In this document: piece by piece, positions 17,401-25,434 of the stretch
Position numbering within the stretch: the first letter of the stretch is position 1
Layout of the letters: the number at the start of each line of letters is the position of its first letter
DNA from: Bradyrhizobium valentinum
GTDB taxonomy: Bacteria; Pseudomonadota; Alphaproteobacteria; Rhizobiales; Xanthobacteraceae
Direction of reading: 5' to 3'
Assembly: GCF_001440405.1 (NCBI RefSeq)
Contig: NZ_LLXX01000119.1
Location: 96,692-160,691 of the forward strand
Length of the DNA: 64,000 nt
Program-made: the position numbers and the translations under genes
Notes under the pieces: model-generated
The model's database searches: none
Told to the model about the DNA's origin: nothing
Seen by the model: only the letters and a program-made list of their open reading frames with translations

Positions 17401-17880
17401 ATGCAGCAACCTCCAAATTCATCACGCCGCCAGTTCCTCGGCCTCGCCGGTGGCGCAGCCGCGCTCGGCGCAATCCCCGTCATTACCGTTCGGCCCGCGG
17501 AGGCGACGCCCGCGATGCTTGCTTCCGCCATCCAGAATGTCACCGGCGGCGCGATGGTGCACACCGGCAAGGTCAAGCTCGACATCCCGCCGCTGGTGGA
17601 GAACGGCAACACCGTACCGATGACGGTCACCGTCGCGCATCCGATGGCCCCGGAGGATCACGTCCGGAGCATTCACGTCTTCAATGAGAAGAATCCGCAG
17701 CCCAACATCGCCAATTTCCATCTCGGCCCGCATAGCGGTCGCGCGCAGGTTTCGACCCGCATCCGTCTCGCCGACAGCCAGAAGATCGTCGCGATCGCAA
17801 AACTCTCGGATGGCTCGTTCTGGTCAACCAGCGTCGACGTCGTGGTGACGCTCGCAGCCTGCACCGAGGAGGTAATCTGA
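17401..17880 (+). CDS. soxY: Sulfur-carrier protein SoxY with altered C-terminal arm
   Basis: 159 residues with a Tat leader (SRRQFLGLAGGAAALG). SoxY carries sulfur substrates on a C-terminal cysteine at the end of a flexible arm, normally GGCGG. Here the end reads VVVTLAACTEEVI: the cysteine remains at residue 154, but all four glycines are replaced and four residues extend beyond. The codons for the last residues contain GAGGAGG, which serves as ribosome site for soxZ one base downstream. Confidence 0.88.
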   Translation: MQQPPNSSRRQFLGLAGGAAALGAIPVITVRPAEATPAMLASAIQNVTGGAMVHTGKVKLDIPPLVENGNTVPMTVTVAHPMAPEDHVRSIHVFNEKNPQPNIANFHLGPHSGRAQVSTRIRLADSQKIVAIAKLSDGSFWSTSVDVVVTLAACTEEVI

Positions 17881-18200
17881 TGGCTTCCGCGCTCATCAAC
17901 GTTCCGGCGAAAGCCAAACGCGGCGACATTATCGAGATCAAGACGCTGATGTCGCACATTATGGAAACCGGCTATCGCCATACGACTACAGGCGAAGCCG
18001 TTCCGCGCAACATCATCACGAGCTTTACGTGCCGCTTCAATGGAAACGAGATTTTCCGCGCCGATCTGTTTCCGGCGATCGCCGCGAACCCCTTCATCAC
18101 TTTTTTCACGACCGCCACAGAAAGCGGCAAGTTCGAGTTCGAATGGATCGGCGACAAGGGCTTTTCCGAAACCGCGTCCGCCTCGATCACGGTCGAATGA
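17880..18200 (+). CDS. soxZ: SoxZ, partner of SoxY
   Basis: 106 residues, the full length of a SoxZ immunoglobulin-like subunit, without a signal peptide because it is exported bound to SoxY. Conserved stretches include the GYRHTTTGEAVPRNIITSFTCRFNG segment region and the NPFITFFTTATESG turn. TGATG overlap with soxY and ATGA overlap with soxA show translational coupling. Confidence 0.93.
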   Translation: MASALINVPAKAKRGDIIEIKTLMSHIMETGYRHTTTGEAVPRNIITSFTCRFNGNEIFRADLFPAIAANPFITFFTTATESGKFEFEWIGDKGFSETASASITVE

Positions 18201-18970
18201 GACCTTTTGGCGCCATAGCCGCCGCGCTGTTGACCGCAAGCGCGGTGTGCGCCGCCGAAATCCCCCAAGCCGACCGCCGCTCCGGCTACAGTTTTATGAA
18301 GGCCGACACCAAGGCGATGCAGGACGAGGATACCGCCAATCCAGGCATGCTCTGGGTGCTCGACGGCGAAGCGCTATGGAGGCGCAAGCTAGGCGCCTCC
18401 AACAAGGCCTGCGCCGATTGCCACGGCGATGCGCGCACCAGCATGAAAGGGATAGCCGCCCGTTACCCCGCCTTTGACAAGGCAACCGGCCGTCCGGTCG
18501 ATCTGGAGCAGCGCATCAATTCGTGCCGCAGCAACCACCAGCAGGCGACGCCGATGCCCTTCGAGAGCCGCGAACTGCTGGCGCTCACGGCCTTTGTCTC
18601 ACGGCAGTCGCAGGGCATGCCGATCGAGACCGGCGCCGACCCACAGCTCGCGCCGTTTATCGCCAGGGGAGGCGAGCGTTATATGCAGCGGCAGGGCCAG
18701 CTCAATCTCGCTTGCGCCAATTGCCATGACGACAATTGGGACAAGAAGCTCGCCGGCTCCGCGATCACGCAGGGACACCCGACCGGCTACCCGCTCTACC
18801 GGCTGGAATGGCAGTCGCTGGGATCGCTGCAGCGGCGCCTGCGCGCCTGCATCACCGGCATCCGCGCGCAGGCCTATGACTACGGCGCGCCGGAACTGGT
18901 CGAACTTGAATTGTATCTGATGTCACGGGCGCGCGGGATGGCGATGGAAGCGCCGGGGGTTAGGCCTTAG
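18197..18970 (+). CDS. soxA: Dihaem cytochrome SoxA
   Basis: 257 residues with a signal peptide ending about residue 19. Two haem motifs, CADCH (72-76) and CANCH (173-177), and the ligand/active-site cysteines C110 (INSCRSNHQ) and C218 (RACITGIRAQ) identify the dihaem type. The cysteine at 218 is the one that becomes persulfidated in characterised SoxA. It forms SoxAX with SoxX. It is the last gene of the cluster; soxB and soxCD are not found in the window. Confidence 0.93.
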   Translation: MRPFGAIAAALLTASAVCAAEIPQADRRSGYSFMKADTKAMQDEDTANPGMLWVLDGEALWRRKLGASNKACADCHGDARTSMKGIAARYPAFDKATGRPVDLEQRINSCRSNHQQATPMPFESRELLALTAFVSRQSQGMPIETGADPQLAPFIARGGERYMQRQGQLNLACANCHDDNWDKKLAGSAITQGHPTGYPLYRLEWQSLGSLQRRLRACITGIRAQAYDYGAPELVELELYLMSRARGMAMEAPGVRP

Positions 18971-18978
18971 CTCTAACC

Positions 18979-19077
18979 CCTCATGGTGAGGAGCGCGCAG
19001 CGCGTCTCGAACCATGAGGCCCCGCTGTGGCCTCGCCCTTCGAGACGCTTGCTGCGCAAGCTCCTCAGGGTGAGGAG
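18979..19077. repeat. Dispersed palindromic repeat, CCTCATGGTGAGG type
   Basis: CCTCATGGTGAGGAGCGCG is followed by an inverted CCATGAGG, then CTTCGAGACGC with an inverted tail CTCAGGGTGAGG. Same family as 32518-32620 and 61598-61712. It lies between convergent soxA and the reductase gene. Confidence 0.8.
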
Positions 19078-19101
19078 ATAAACCTATGGCGCCGCAGGAG
19101 A

Positions 19102-19875
19102 TCACCGCTCCACAAACGCCTTCTCGACGACGAACTGGGCCGGCTCGCCGTGATTGCCCTCGACAAGCCCCTTGCCGTTGAGCAGCGTGCGCGTGTCCGC
19201 CACCAGCGCCGGGCTGCCGCAGATCATGACGCGATCATGCGCGGGATCGAGCGAGGCCAAACCGATATCAGCGAACAGTTTTCCTGAGTTGATCAGGTCG
19301 GTGATGCGGCCGCGGTTGCGGAACGGGTCGCGGGTCACCGTCGGGTAATAGATCAACTGGTTGCGGACATATTCGCCGATCAGTTCGTCGTTCGGCAGCT
19401 TTTCGGTGATCATCTCGCCATAGGCGAGCTCGGCGACGCGGCGGCAGCCGTGCAGCAGCACGACCTTCTCGAACCGCTCATAGGTCTCGGGATCCTTGAT
19501 CACGGAAAGAAACGGGGCCAAGCCCGTGCCGGTGCCGATCAGATAGAGATTGCGGCCGTCCTCGAGGTTGTCGATGACCAGCGTGCCCGTGGCCTTGCGG
19601 CTGACGATGATCTCGTCGCCCTGCTTCAAGTGCTGGAGGCGCGAGGTCAGTGGCCCGTCCGGCACCTTGATCGAGAAGAATTCCAGCCGGTCCTCGTAAT
19701 TGGCGCTGGCGACTGAGTAGGCCCGGAGCAGCTGCTTCTCGCCGACCTTCAGTCCGATCATGGTGAACTCACCGTTGCGGAAGCGGAACGAGGGATCGCG
19801 CGTGGTGGTGAAGCTGAACAGCGTGTCGGTCCAGTGATGGACGCTGAGGACGCTTTCCTGGTTGAAATTGCTCAT
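19102..19875 (-). CDS. fpr: Ferredoxin-NADP+ reductase (Fpr type)
   Basis: 257 residues, the usual length of bacterial FNR. The FAD-binding RAYSVASANYEDRLEFF segment (about 50-66) and the NADP-site LIGTGTGLAPFLSVI and MICGSPALVADT are intact, and it ends FVVEKAFVER as in Rhodobacter-type Fpr. It moves electrons between NADPH and ferredoxin. ATG 19875 starts the conserved MSNFNQESVL region. It is divergent from the enamidase gene, with two palindromic operator copies between them that recur at the other nicotinate promoters. A job supplying reduced ferredoxin to 6-hydroxynicotinate reductase is inferred. Confidence 0.9.
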   Translation of the reverse strand: MSNFNQESVLSVHHWTDTLFSFTTTRDPSFRFRNGEFTMIGLKVGEKQLLRAYSVASANYEDRLEFFSIKVPDGPLTSRLQHLKQGDEIIVSRKATGTLVIDNLEDGRNLYLIGTGTGLAPFLSVIKDPETYERFEKVVLLHGCRRVAELAYGEMITEKLPNDELIGEYVRNQLIYYPTVTRDPFRNRGRITDLINSGKLFADIGLASLDPAHDRVMICGSPALVADTRTLLNGKGLVEGNHGEPAQFVVEKAFVER

Positions 19876-19918
19876 CTTGCCGTTCCTGACCTGCAAGCCG
19901 GATTGACCGATCAAATCA

Positions 19919-19944
19919 TTCGTATACGATCGTTCGTATACAAA
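19919..19944. promoter_or_regulatory. Two copies of the shared nic operator
   Basis: TTCGTATACGAT (19919-19930) and TTCGTATACAAA (19933-19944) are spaced 14 bases apart, start to start. They lie in the divergent fpr-enamidase promoter region, 44 bases from fpr and 76 from the enamidase start. The same motif occurs at 36986 and 37138. Confidence 0.75.
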
Positions 19945-20019
19945 TGAATAATCCAGCTTGATCCGATCGTCAAGCCGGGCAGAATGCGCAGCGAAGGCAT
20001 TGAACCAAAAGGAAAAACC

Positions 20020-21219
20020 ATGGCCCACGATGCACCCCAGGCGACCGGTCCCAGCAAGCTGGTGATCCGCAACATCGGGTTGCTGCTGTCGGGGGCATTG
20101 GAGAAGCCGATCCTGGACGGCGACACGATCGTGGCCGAAAACGGCAAGATTTCAGCGATCGGCCGCTTCAAGGACGTCAACACCGAGGGCGCCACCACGG
20201 TCGTCGACGCCAATGGCACCACCGTCGCGCCCGGCCTGATCGACAGCCATGTCCACCCCGTCGCCGGCGACTGGACGCCGCGGCAGAACCAGACCAACTG
20301 GATCGACAGCTATCTCCATGGCGGCGTCACCACCATGATCTCGGCCGGCGAAGTCCACATGCCCGGTCGTCCACGCGACGTCGTCGGCCTGAAGGCGATG
20401 GCGATCTTTGCGCAGCGCGCGTTCTGGACGCTGCGTCCGGGCGGGGTGAAGGTGCACGCCGGCGCGCCCGTGATCGAATGCGAAATGGTCGAGGACGATT
20501 TCAAGGAATTGGCCGCGGCCGGCGTCAAGCTGCTCGGCGAAGTCGGCCTTGGCGGCGTCAAGGACGGCCCGACTGCGCGCAAGATGGTCGGCTGGGCACG
20601 TAAATACGGCATCCAGAGCACGATCCACACCGGCGGTCCCTCGATTCCCGGCTCCGGCCTGATCGACAAGGACGTGGTGCTGGAAGCCGACACCGACGTG
20701 GTCGGTCATATCAATGGCGGCCACACTGCGCTGCCCGACGACCAGATCCGCTGCATCTGCGAGGGCTGCAAGCGCGGGCTGGAGCTGGTTCACAACGGCA
20801 ATGAGCGCTCAGCGCTGTTCACGTTGCGCACCGCGCGCGAAATGGGCGACCTGCACCGCGTCATCCTCGGCACCGATGCGCCGGCCGGCTCCGGCGTGCA
20901 GCCGCTCGGCATTTTGCGGATGGTGTCGATGCTGTCCTCGCTCGGCGATCTGCCCGCCGAACTCGCCTTCTGCCTTGCCACCGGCAACACCGCCCGCATG
21001 CGCGAGCTCGATTGCGGGCTAATTGAAGTCGGCCGCTCTGCCGATTTCGTGCTGATGGACAAGGCGCAGCACTCGCCCGGCAAGAACATCCTCGAGAGCG
21101 TGCAGCTCGGCGACCTCCCCGGCATCGGCATGACCATCATCGACGGCATCGTCCGCACCCAGCGCAGCCGCAACACGCCGCCCGCCGGGAAGGTGCCCGA
21201 GATCATCATCGGGCATTGA
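20020..21219 (+). CDS. Enamidase (6-oxo-1,4,5,6-tetrahydronicotinate hydrolase)
   Basis: 399-residue amidohydrolase. It matches, as I recall the sequence, the Eubacterium barkeri enamidase along its length: SHVHPVAGDWTPRQ, LHGGVTTMISAGEVHMPGRPRD, GEVGLGG, IHTGGPSIPGS, VGHINGG, GTDAPAGSG and the tail RSRNTPPAGK. Metal ligands are the HxH near residue 70, the glutamate/lysine region of the central barrel, the HTGG histidine and the aspartate of GTDAP. It opens the ring of tetrahydro-6-oxonicotinate, giving 2-formylglutarate and ammonia. ATG 20020 follows AAAGGAA. Shared operators tie it to the reductase and nicAB genes 16-21 kb away. Confidence 0.85.
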   Translation: MAHDAPQATGPSKLVIRNIGLLLSGALEKPILDGDTIVAENGKISAIGRFKDVNTEGATTVVDANGTTVAPGLIDSHVHPVAGDWTPRQNQTNWIDSYLHGGVTTMISAGEVHMPGRPRDVVGLKAMAIFAQRAFWTLRPGGVKVHAGAPVIECEMVEDDFKELAAAGVKLLGEVGLGGVKDGPTARKMVGWARKYGIQSTIHTGGPSIPGSGLIDKDVVLEADTDVVGHINGGHTALPDDQIRCICEGCKRGLELVHNGNERSALFTLRTAREMGDLHRVILGTDAPAGSGVQPLGILRMVSMLSSLGDLPAELAFCLATGNTARMRELDCGLIEVGRSADFVLMDKAQHSPGKNILESVQLGDLPGIGMTIIDGIVRTQRSRNTPPAGKVPEIIIGH

Positions 21220-21557
21220 TGGCGGTGGACCTAGCCGCGTCGCCGGTTCCGCAGCGACGGCGACAGGCCGGTGATCGCGGGCGACGCTGAACTGGCGTTC
21301 CGCACTGCGCATCGGCAATATCGCCTTCGTTCCATGTGGCCAACCCGCTCGTTCGATGCGGTAAGCGTGCCACAGTACCCGATCGACGAAGATCCATACC
21401 GGTGGTTGGCCGAGGATCAGTCCAACCCCAGTCGGTGGACGGTTCCACGCATTGCGGCCGCTCGCTTGCTACATGCCTGCAATATGCTACGTTATTGGCG
21501 CTGGAAAGATTGTTTGCCCCACACTGTCATTTTCGCAGTCTTGGAACAATCTGAACC
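21220..21557. other. Intergenic gap with no recognised feature
   Basis: About 340 bases between the enamidase stop and the cyclase start. An open frame crosses it, but its product resembles nothing and it runs out of frame into the cyclase gene. No hairpin or operator was recognised. Confidence 0.5.
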
Positions 21558-23141
21558 ATGGCTCAGATTCGTGACATCAAGACAGGCCGAGTTGGCGCGC
21601 CAACGCGCGAACCGGCACCGCGCCGCCTTGCAGCCATCGTGGCAGGCGATATCTCCGGTTACAGCCGACTGATGCAAATCGACGAAGAGGGCACGCACAA
21701 CCGTGTCAAGCGCATCGAGCGCGATCTCATCGAACCCAGCATCATAGAACATCACGGCAGGCTTGTTAAAACCACCGGCGACGGGTTCATTGCGATTTTC
21801 GATAGTCCCGTCGAAGCCGTCCGCTGCAGCATCGTGATCCAGCAAAATCTGGTGGGACGCAACGCGGCACTGCCGAAGCACCATTGGATCGAGTATCGAA
21901 TTGGCGTCAATCTTGGCGATGTCATCATCGAAACGGACGACGTTTACGGCGACGGCGTCAATATTGCCACGCGACTTGAAGGCATAGCCCAGCCCGGCGA
22001 AGTCTATATCTCCGGCGGCATCTACGAACAGATTAAGCACAAGCTGGTTTGCGGATACGAATCGCTCGGTGATCGCCATGTCAAGAACATCACCGACCCG
22101 GTGCGGGTCTATCGCGTGCTTTCCGATCCTGCGGCGCTTCTGCAAAGCCGGAAGCGGCGCGAAGGCATTCTGGTCTCCTTGCTGATCTTTGCGCTGCTGC
22201 TAATTGCGGGCGGCGCTATCTGGACGCTCTTGCCAACCGGCAAGCTGAAAAATCTGGTTTCGGCTCCCGTTTCACCTCCGGCCGAAGTGCAGAAGGCGCC
22301 CGCCACAAAACAACCAGCGCCGCCTGCTCAGCCTGCGCCAACGCAGCAGCAGGCGACGCCTCAGCCAGAGCCGTCTCCAGCTTCCAAACAGGCCGCGCCG
22401 CTACCGCCGTCCGCCCTACCCGCCCCACCCGCTGGTCAACCAACCACGCAGGCGGCCGCCTCGGTTCGAGAACCCGAGATGGTCTCGCTTCGGGGTGGCA
22501 GCTTCGCAATGGGCAGCAACGAAGACGTTTCGGAAAAGCCGGTCCGTCAGGTAACGATCAAGCCGTTTGCGATGGGGAAATTTCCTGTCTCCGTGCGAGA
22601 ATGGAATGCATGCGCTGCTGCAAAGGCATGCGGATTCACAGCGAGCGGAAAGGACGATGCGCCTGTTACAAACGTAAGCTGGAGCGACGCCAAGCAATAT
22701 GCCGCGTGGCTCGCGGAAACCACCGGCAAGCCGTATCGGCTGCCGAGCGAGGCCGAATGGGAATATGCAGCGCGCGGCGGCACGCAGACCCGATACTGGT
22801 GGGGCGATCAGTTTCAGCCCGGCATGGTCAATTGCAAGAACTGCAGTGACATTCCGGCCATCGATCAGCCGGTGAAGGTCGGCAGCCTGAAGCCAAATCC
22901 TTTTGGGCTATTCGATATGGGCGGCGGCGTTGACCAATGGGTGGAAGACTGCTGGCACAGAAATTATCAAGGCGCGCCGGCAGACGGGTCAGCGTGGGTC
23001 GAGAATGGATGTCCCTCGCATGTCATCCGTTCCGGCTCCTGGAGGAAAGACTCGCAATATGCCCGGACGTCAAACCGCGGCAGCTATGACACCAACGTGC
23101 GGTATCCCACCCACGGGTTCCGCGTCGCACTTTCCCCCTAG
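21558..23141 (+). CDS. Class III nucleotide cyclase fused to a SUMF1-type domain
   Basis: 527 residues. Residues ~20-190 are a class III adenylate/guanylate cyclase: metal aspartates D31 and D75 (KTTGDGF) and the transition-state N135 and R139 are all kept. One membrane helix follows (about 203-225), then a ~90-residue proline/alanine/glutamine-rich linker, then a SUMF1/formylglycine-enzyme-like domain (about 310-527) ending RSGSW...GFRVALSP. This topology puts the cyclase in the cytoplasm and the SUMF1 domain in the periplasm. The catalytic cysteine pair of true formylglycine-generating enzyme is not recognisable, so the outer domain is more likely a binding or sensor module. Confidence 0.85.
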   Translation: MAQIRDIKTGRVGAPTREPAPRRLAAIVAGDISGYSRLMQIDEEGTHNRVKRIERDLIEPSIIEHHGRLVKTTGDGFIAIFDSPVEAVRCSIVIQQNLVGRNAALPKHHWIEYRIGVNLGDVIIETDDVYGDGVNIATRLEGIAQPGEVYISGGIYEQIKHKLVCGYESLGDRHVKNITDPVRVYRVLSDPAALLQSRKRREGILVSLLIFALLLIAGGAIWTLLPTGKLKNLVSAPVSPPAEVQKAPATKQPAPPAQPAPTQQQATPQPEPSPASKQAAPLPPSALPAPPAGQPTTQAAASVREPEMVSLRGGSFAMGSNEDVSEKPVRQVTIKPFAMGKFPVSVREWNACAAAKACGFTASGKDDAPVTNVSWSDAKQYAAWLAETTGKPYRLPSEAEWEYAARGGTQTRYWWGDQFQPGMVNCKNCSDIPAIDQPVKVGSLKPNPFGLFDMGGGVDQWVEDCWHRNYQGAPADGSAWVENGCPSHVIRSGSWRKDSQYARTSNRGSYDTNVRYPTHGFRVALSP

Positions 23142-23143
23142 AG

Positions 23144-23242
23144 CGGGATAACTTTTCTTCGAAAAGTCGTCCCGCTCTATCTCTTTGATTCGAGCATGAT
23201 CTTTTCGGAGAACCGGTACCCACTTTTCCGGATCATGCTCTA
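23144..23242. repeat. Dispersed palindromic repeat, GAGCATGATC type
   Basis: AGAGCGGGAT pairs with a nearby TCCCGCTCT, and GAGCATGATC pairs with GGATCATGCTC across ACCGGTACCCACTTTTCC. This unit is very common in Bradyrhizobium and related Rhizobiales. Confidence 0.85.
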
Positions 23243-23262
23243 GGAAGCGTTGAGAGACAGTC

Positions 23263-23688
23263 ATGAAGTTTATGCAGTGGATCGCTCTGTCAGCAGCGCT
23301 CACTTGCCTGCCGTTCGCCGCGTGCGCCCAAGGAAAGCCCGCTGCGAAGGATGCGCTTCTTTATTTCGTGTGGCCGCAGAACGGCGCCACCATCAAAGGT
23401 GCATTCTGGTGCCGCTTTGGTCTGCGCAACATGGGCGTAACGCACGCCGGCGACAATTATCCAAACAGCGGCCATCATCATCTTCTGATCAATGTGAACG
23501 AGCCGCTCAATCCGAACGAACCGATCCCGCAAGACAAGTCACATCTTCATTTTGGGGCGGGTCAGACCGAAGCCCGGATCGAACTTCCACCCGGCAAGCA
23601 CACGCTTCAGCTCGTGCTCGGCGATGCCGAACACTACCCACACGTTCCTCCGGTGGTCTCGCAGAAAATTACCATTACGGTCAGATAG
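23263..23688 (+). CDS. DUF4399 periplasmic protein
   Basis: 141 residues with a signal peptide (MKFMQWIALSAALTCLPFAACAQ). The mature part is one DUF4399 domain, rich in histidines: NSGHHHLLIN, SHLHFG and HYPHVPP. The conserved histidines suggest metal binding, but no function is established. It is transcribed alone, with a dispersed repeat upstream and a convergent gene downstream. RBS is weak around GGAAGCG. Confidence 0.8.
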   Translation: MKFMQWIALSAALTCLPFAACAQGKPAAKDALLYFVWPQNGATIKGAFWCRFGLRNMGVTHAGDNYPNSGHHHLLINVNEPLNPNEPIPQDKSHLHFGAGQTEARIELPPGKHTLQLVLGDAEHYPHVPPVVSQKITITVR

Positions 23689-23726
23689 AGCGGAATGCTC
23701 TCCGACTCGAAATCTTGCGCTTCGAA

Positions 23727-24584
23727 TTACCTGTTTTGCGTGATCGGCTGGTTGGTCGTCCAGTCGAAGGTACCCTGGTCGCGTTCGTCGACGGCGTGTT
23801 TCCACCCCATCTCCTCCGACCGTCGCTTGAAGTTCAGCCCCTCGGGAGAATGCCGGGTGATACCGTCGAACACGGTGGCGATCATCTGCGTGCCCATCAG
23901 GCCCATATTGTAGAGTGCCTGGTTGACCATCAGTTTCTGCATCATGAGCTGGTTCTGCGGCACGGTGGCGATGCGGTGTGCAAGCGCGTCGACCTCCTCA
24001 TCCAGCCTGTCGGCCGGAACGGCTTTCAGCACGAGGCCGAGCGCTGCTGCTTCAACGCCGGTGATCTTGTCGCCGGTGAACAGCATGCGCTTGGCTTTTT
24101 CGGCGCCGAGCCGGTAGACCCACATCGCCGTTGTCGGACAGCCCCAGACCCGAACCGGCGGATAGCCGATGCGCGCATCTTCCGCCATGACGATCATGTC
24201 AGAGCACAACGCGATGTCGGAGCCGCCGGCGACCGCAAAGCCCTGCACCTTGCAGATCACCGGCCGCTTCGAACGGAACAGGCTCATGAACTTGTTGGTG
24301 TTGTCGGACATGGCCGCGTAATCTTTCATCGGATCCCACGGCATCTCCTGGGTATAGCGATTGGCCTTGTCGCCGGAGGCGTAAGCCGTCAGGTCGTATC
24401 CGGCGCAGAAGGCGCGGCCGGCGCCCGCCAGCACGATGACATGCGCCCCCGGATCACTGTCGGCACGCGCCACTGCATCGGCGAGCGCGCCCGGCAACTC
24501 GTCGTCGATCGCATTCATGACCTCCGGCCGGTTCAGCGTGATGCGGGCGATGCGACCGTCGCGCTCGTAGATGACTTTGGCCAT
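23727..24584 (-). CDS. Crotonase-fold protein, enoyl-CoA hydratase-like
   Basis: 285 residues with the crotonase fold (FCAGYDLTAY oxyanion-hole region, CKVQGFAVAGGSDIALCSDM). The two catalytic glutamates of classical enoyl-CoA hydratase are not kept: the GGCE position is GGSD and the QPE position is YPPV. So a straightforward hydratase activity is doubtful; other crotonase chemistries are possible. ATG 24584 has AGGGAGG upstream. It lies in one operon with the next crotonase gene and a TetR gene, all on the minus strand. Confidence 0.85.
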   Translation of the reverse strand: MAKVIYERDGRIARITLNRPEVMNAIDDELPGALADAVARADSDPGAHVIVLAGAGRAFCAGYDLTAYASGDKANRYTQEMPWDPMKDYAAMSDNTNKFMSLFRSKRPVICKVQGFAVAGGSDIALCSDMIVMAEDARIGYPPVRVWGCPTTAMWVYRLGAEKAKRMLFTGDKITGVEAAALGLVLKAVPADRLDEEVDALAHRIATVPQNQLMMQKLMVNQALYNMGLMGTQMIATVFDGITRHSPEGLNFKRRSEEMGWKHAVDERDQGTFDWTTNQPITQNR

Positions 24585-24608
24585 GAGAGCCTCCCTGGAT
24601 AAAGGAAT

Positions 24609-25421
24609 TCAGATCTTGGCAAAATCGCCGTGGCGGCCCTTGCCGGCGGCAAAGCGCGCGGCGCCGCTAACGCCTTCCTTGAAGATGGCTTCAACGCCGT
24701 TGGTCCATTCCTGCCGCAACGCTTCACGGACCGGCAGACCGTAGGTTTCCACCACCGAGCGGCGATCTGCCCGCACGGCCGCTTGCGGAAACCGCGCGAT
24801 CTCCCGCGCCATTGCCTCGGCCGCGGCACGCGCGCCACCGGTCTCGACCACCTGTTCGCACATGCCGATGCGCAGCGCTTCGTCCGCCGGGACCTTGCGG
24901 CCCGTAAGGATGATTTCCATAGCTCGTCCCTGCCCGACCAGACGCGCCAGACGAACGCTGCCGCCGTCCAACAGCGGGATACCCCAGCGCCGGCAATAGA
25001 CGCCGAAATAGGCGCTCTCGGCCATCACGCGGATATCGCACCACAGCGCAAGCTCCATCCCGCCGGCCACTGCCGGTCCTTCTACCGCGGCAATTACCGG
25101 CTTCGACAATTCCAATCGCGTCGGTCCGAGCGGACCGCGCGGCGCGGGGTTTGCGCCGGTGGGGAACGCCAGGCCATCGACGACATGACGTTGGAAAGCG
25201 GCGCGATCGGAGAGCGTGCTGGCGAATTTGAGATCCCAGCCGGCACAGAACGCGCCGCCCTCGCCCCACAGCACGGCGACGCTAGCGGAATCGTCGGCGT
25301 CGAATTCCTTGAAGGCTGCCAGGATTGCTTCCGCGCTGTCGGGATCCATAGCGTTGCGCGCTTCGGCAAACCGGCTGTGGATGATTGTCCACACTGCGCC
25401 CTGCTTTTCGATCCGGACCAT
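24609..25421 (-). CDS. Crotonase-fold protein, enoyl-CoA hydratase-like
   Basis: 270 residues. FCAGWDLKFA and AVEGPAVAGGMELALWCD show the acyl-CoA pocket; the first glutamate (GGME) is kept, but the second position reads VYCRRWG without glutamate. It shares only the fold-level pattern with the neighbouring paralogue 24 bases downstream. Substrate is unknown, but with the TetR gene just upstream (13 bases) it is likely an acyl-CoA degradation unit. GGAGTAGG precedes ATG 25421. Confidence 0.85.
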   Translation of the reverse strand: MVRIEKQGAVWTIIHSRFAEARNAMDPDSAEAILAAFKEFDADDSASVAVLWGEGGAFCAGWDLKFASTLSDRAAFQRHVVDGLAFPTGANPAPRGPLGPTRLELSKPVIAAVEGPAVAGGMELALWCDIRVMAESAYFGVYCRRWGIPLLDGGSVRLARLVGQGRAMEIILTGRKVPADEALRIGMCEQVVETGGARAAAEAMAREIARFPQAAVRADRRSVVETYGLPVREALRQEWTNGVEAIFKEGVSGAARFAAGKGRHGDFAKI

Positions 25422-25434
25422 TTCGCCTACTCCC

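Noticed and set aside
19919..19944. Repeated TTCGTATAC as a recombination or attachment site
   Set aside because: Copies occur at three divergent promoters of one pathway and no integrase is present, so an operator explains it better.
21271..21672. 133-codon open frame ahead of the cyclase gene
   Set aside because: No family likeness and it overlaps the start of the cyclase in another frame.
21558..23141. SUMF1 domain as the maturation enzyme for the sulfatase at 35-1981
   Set aside because: The sulfatase is a zinc metallo-beta-lactamase type that has no formylglycine, and the SUMF1 domain lacks the recognisable catalytic cysteines.
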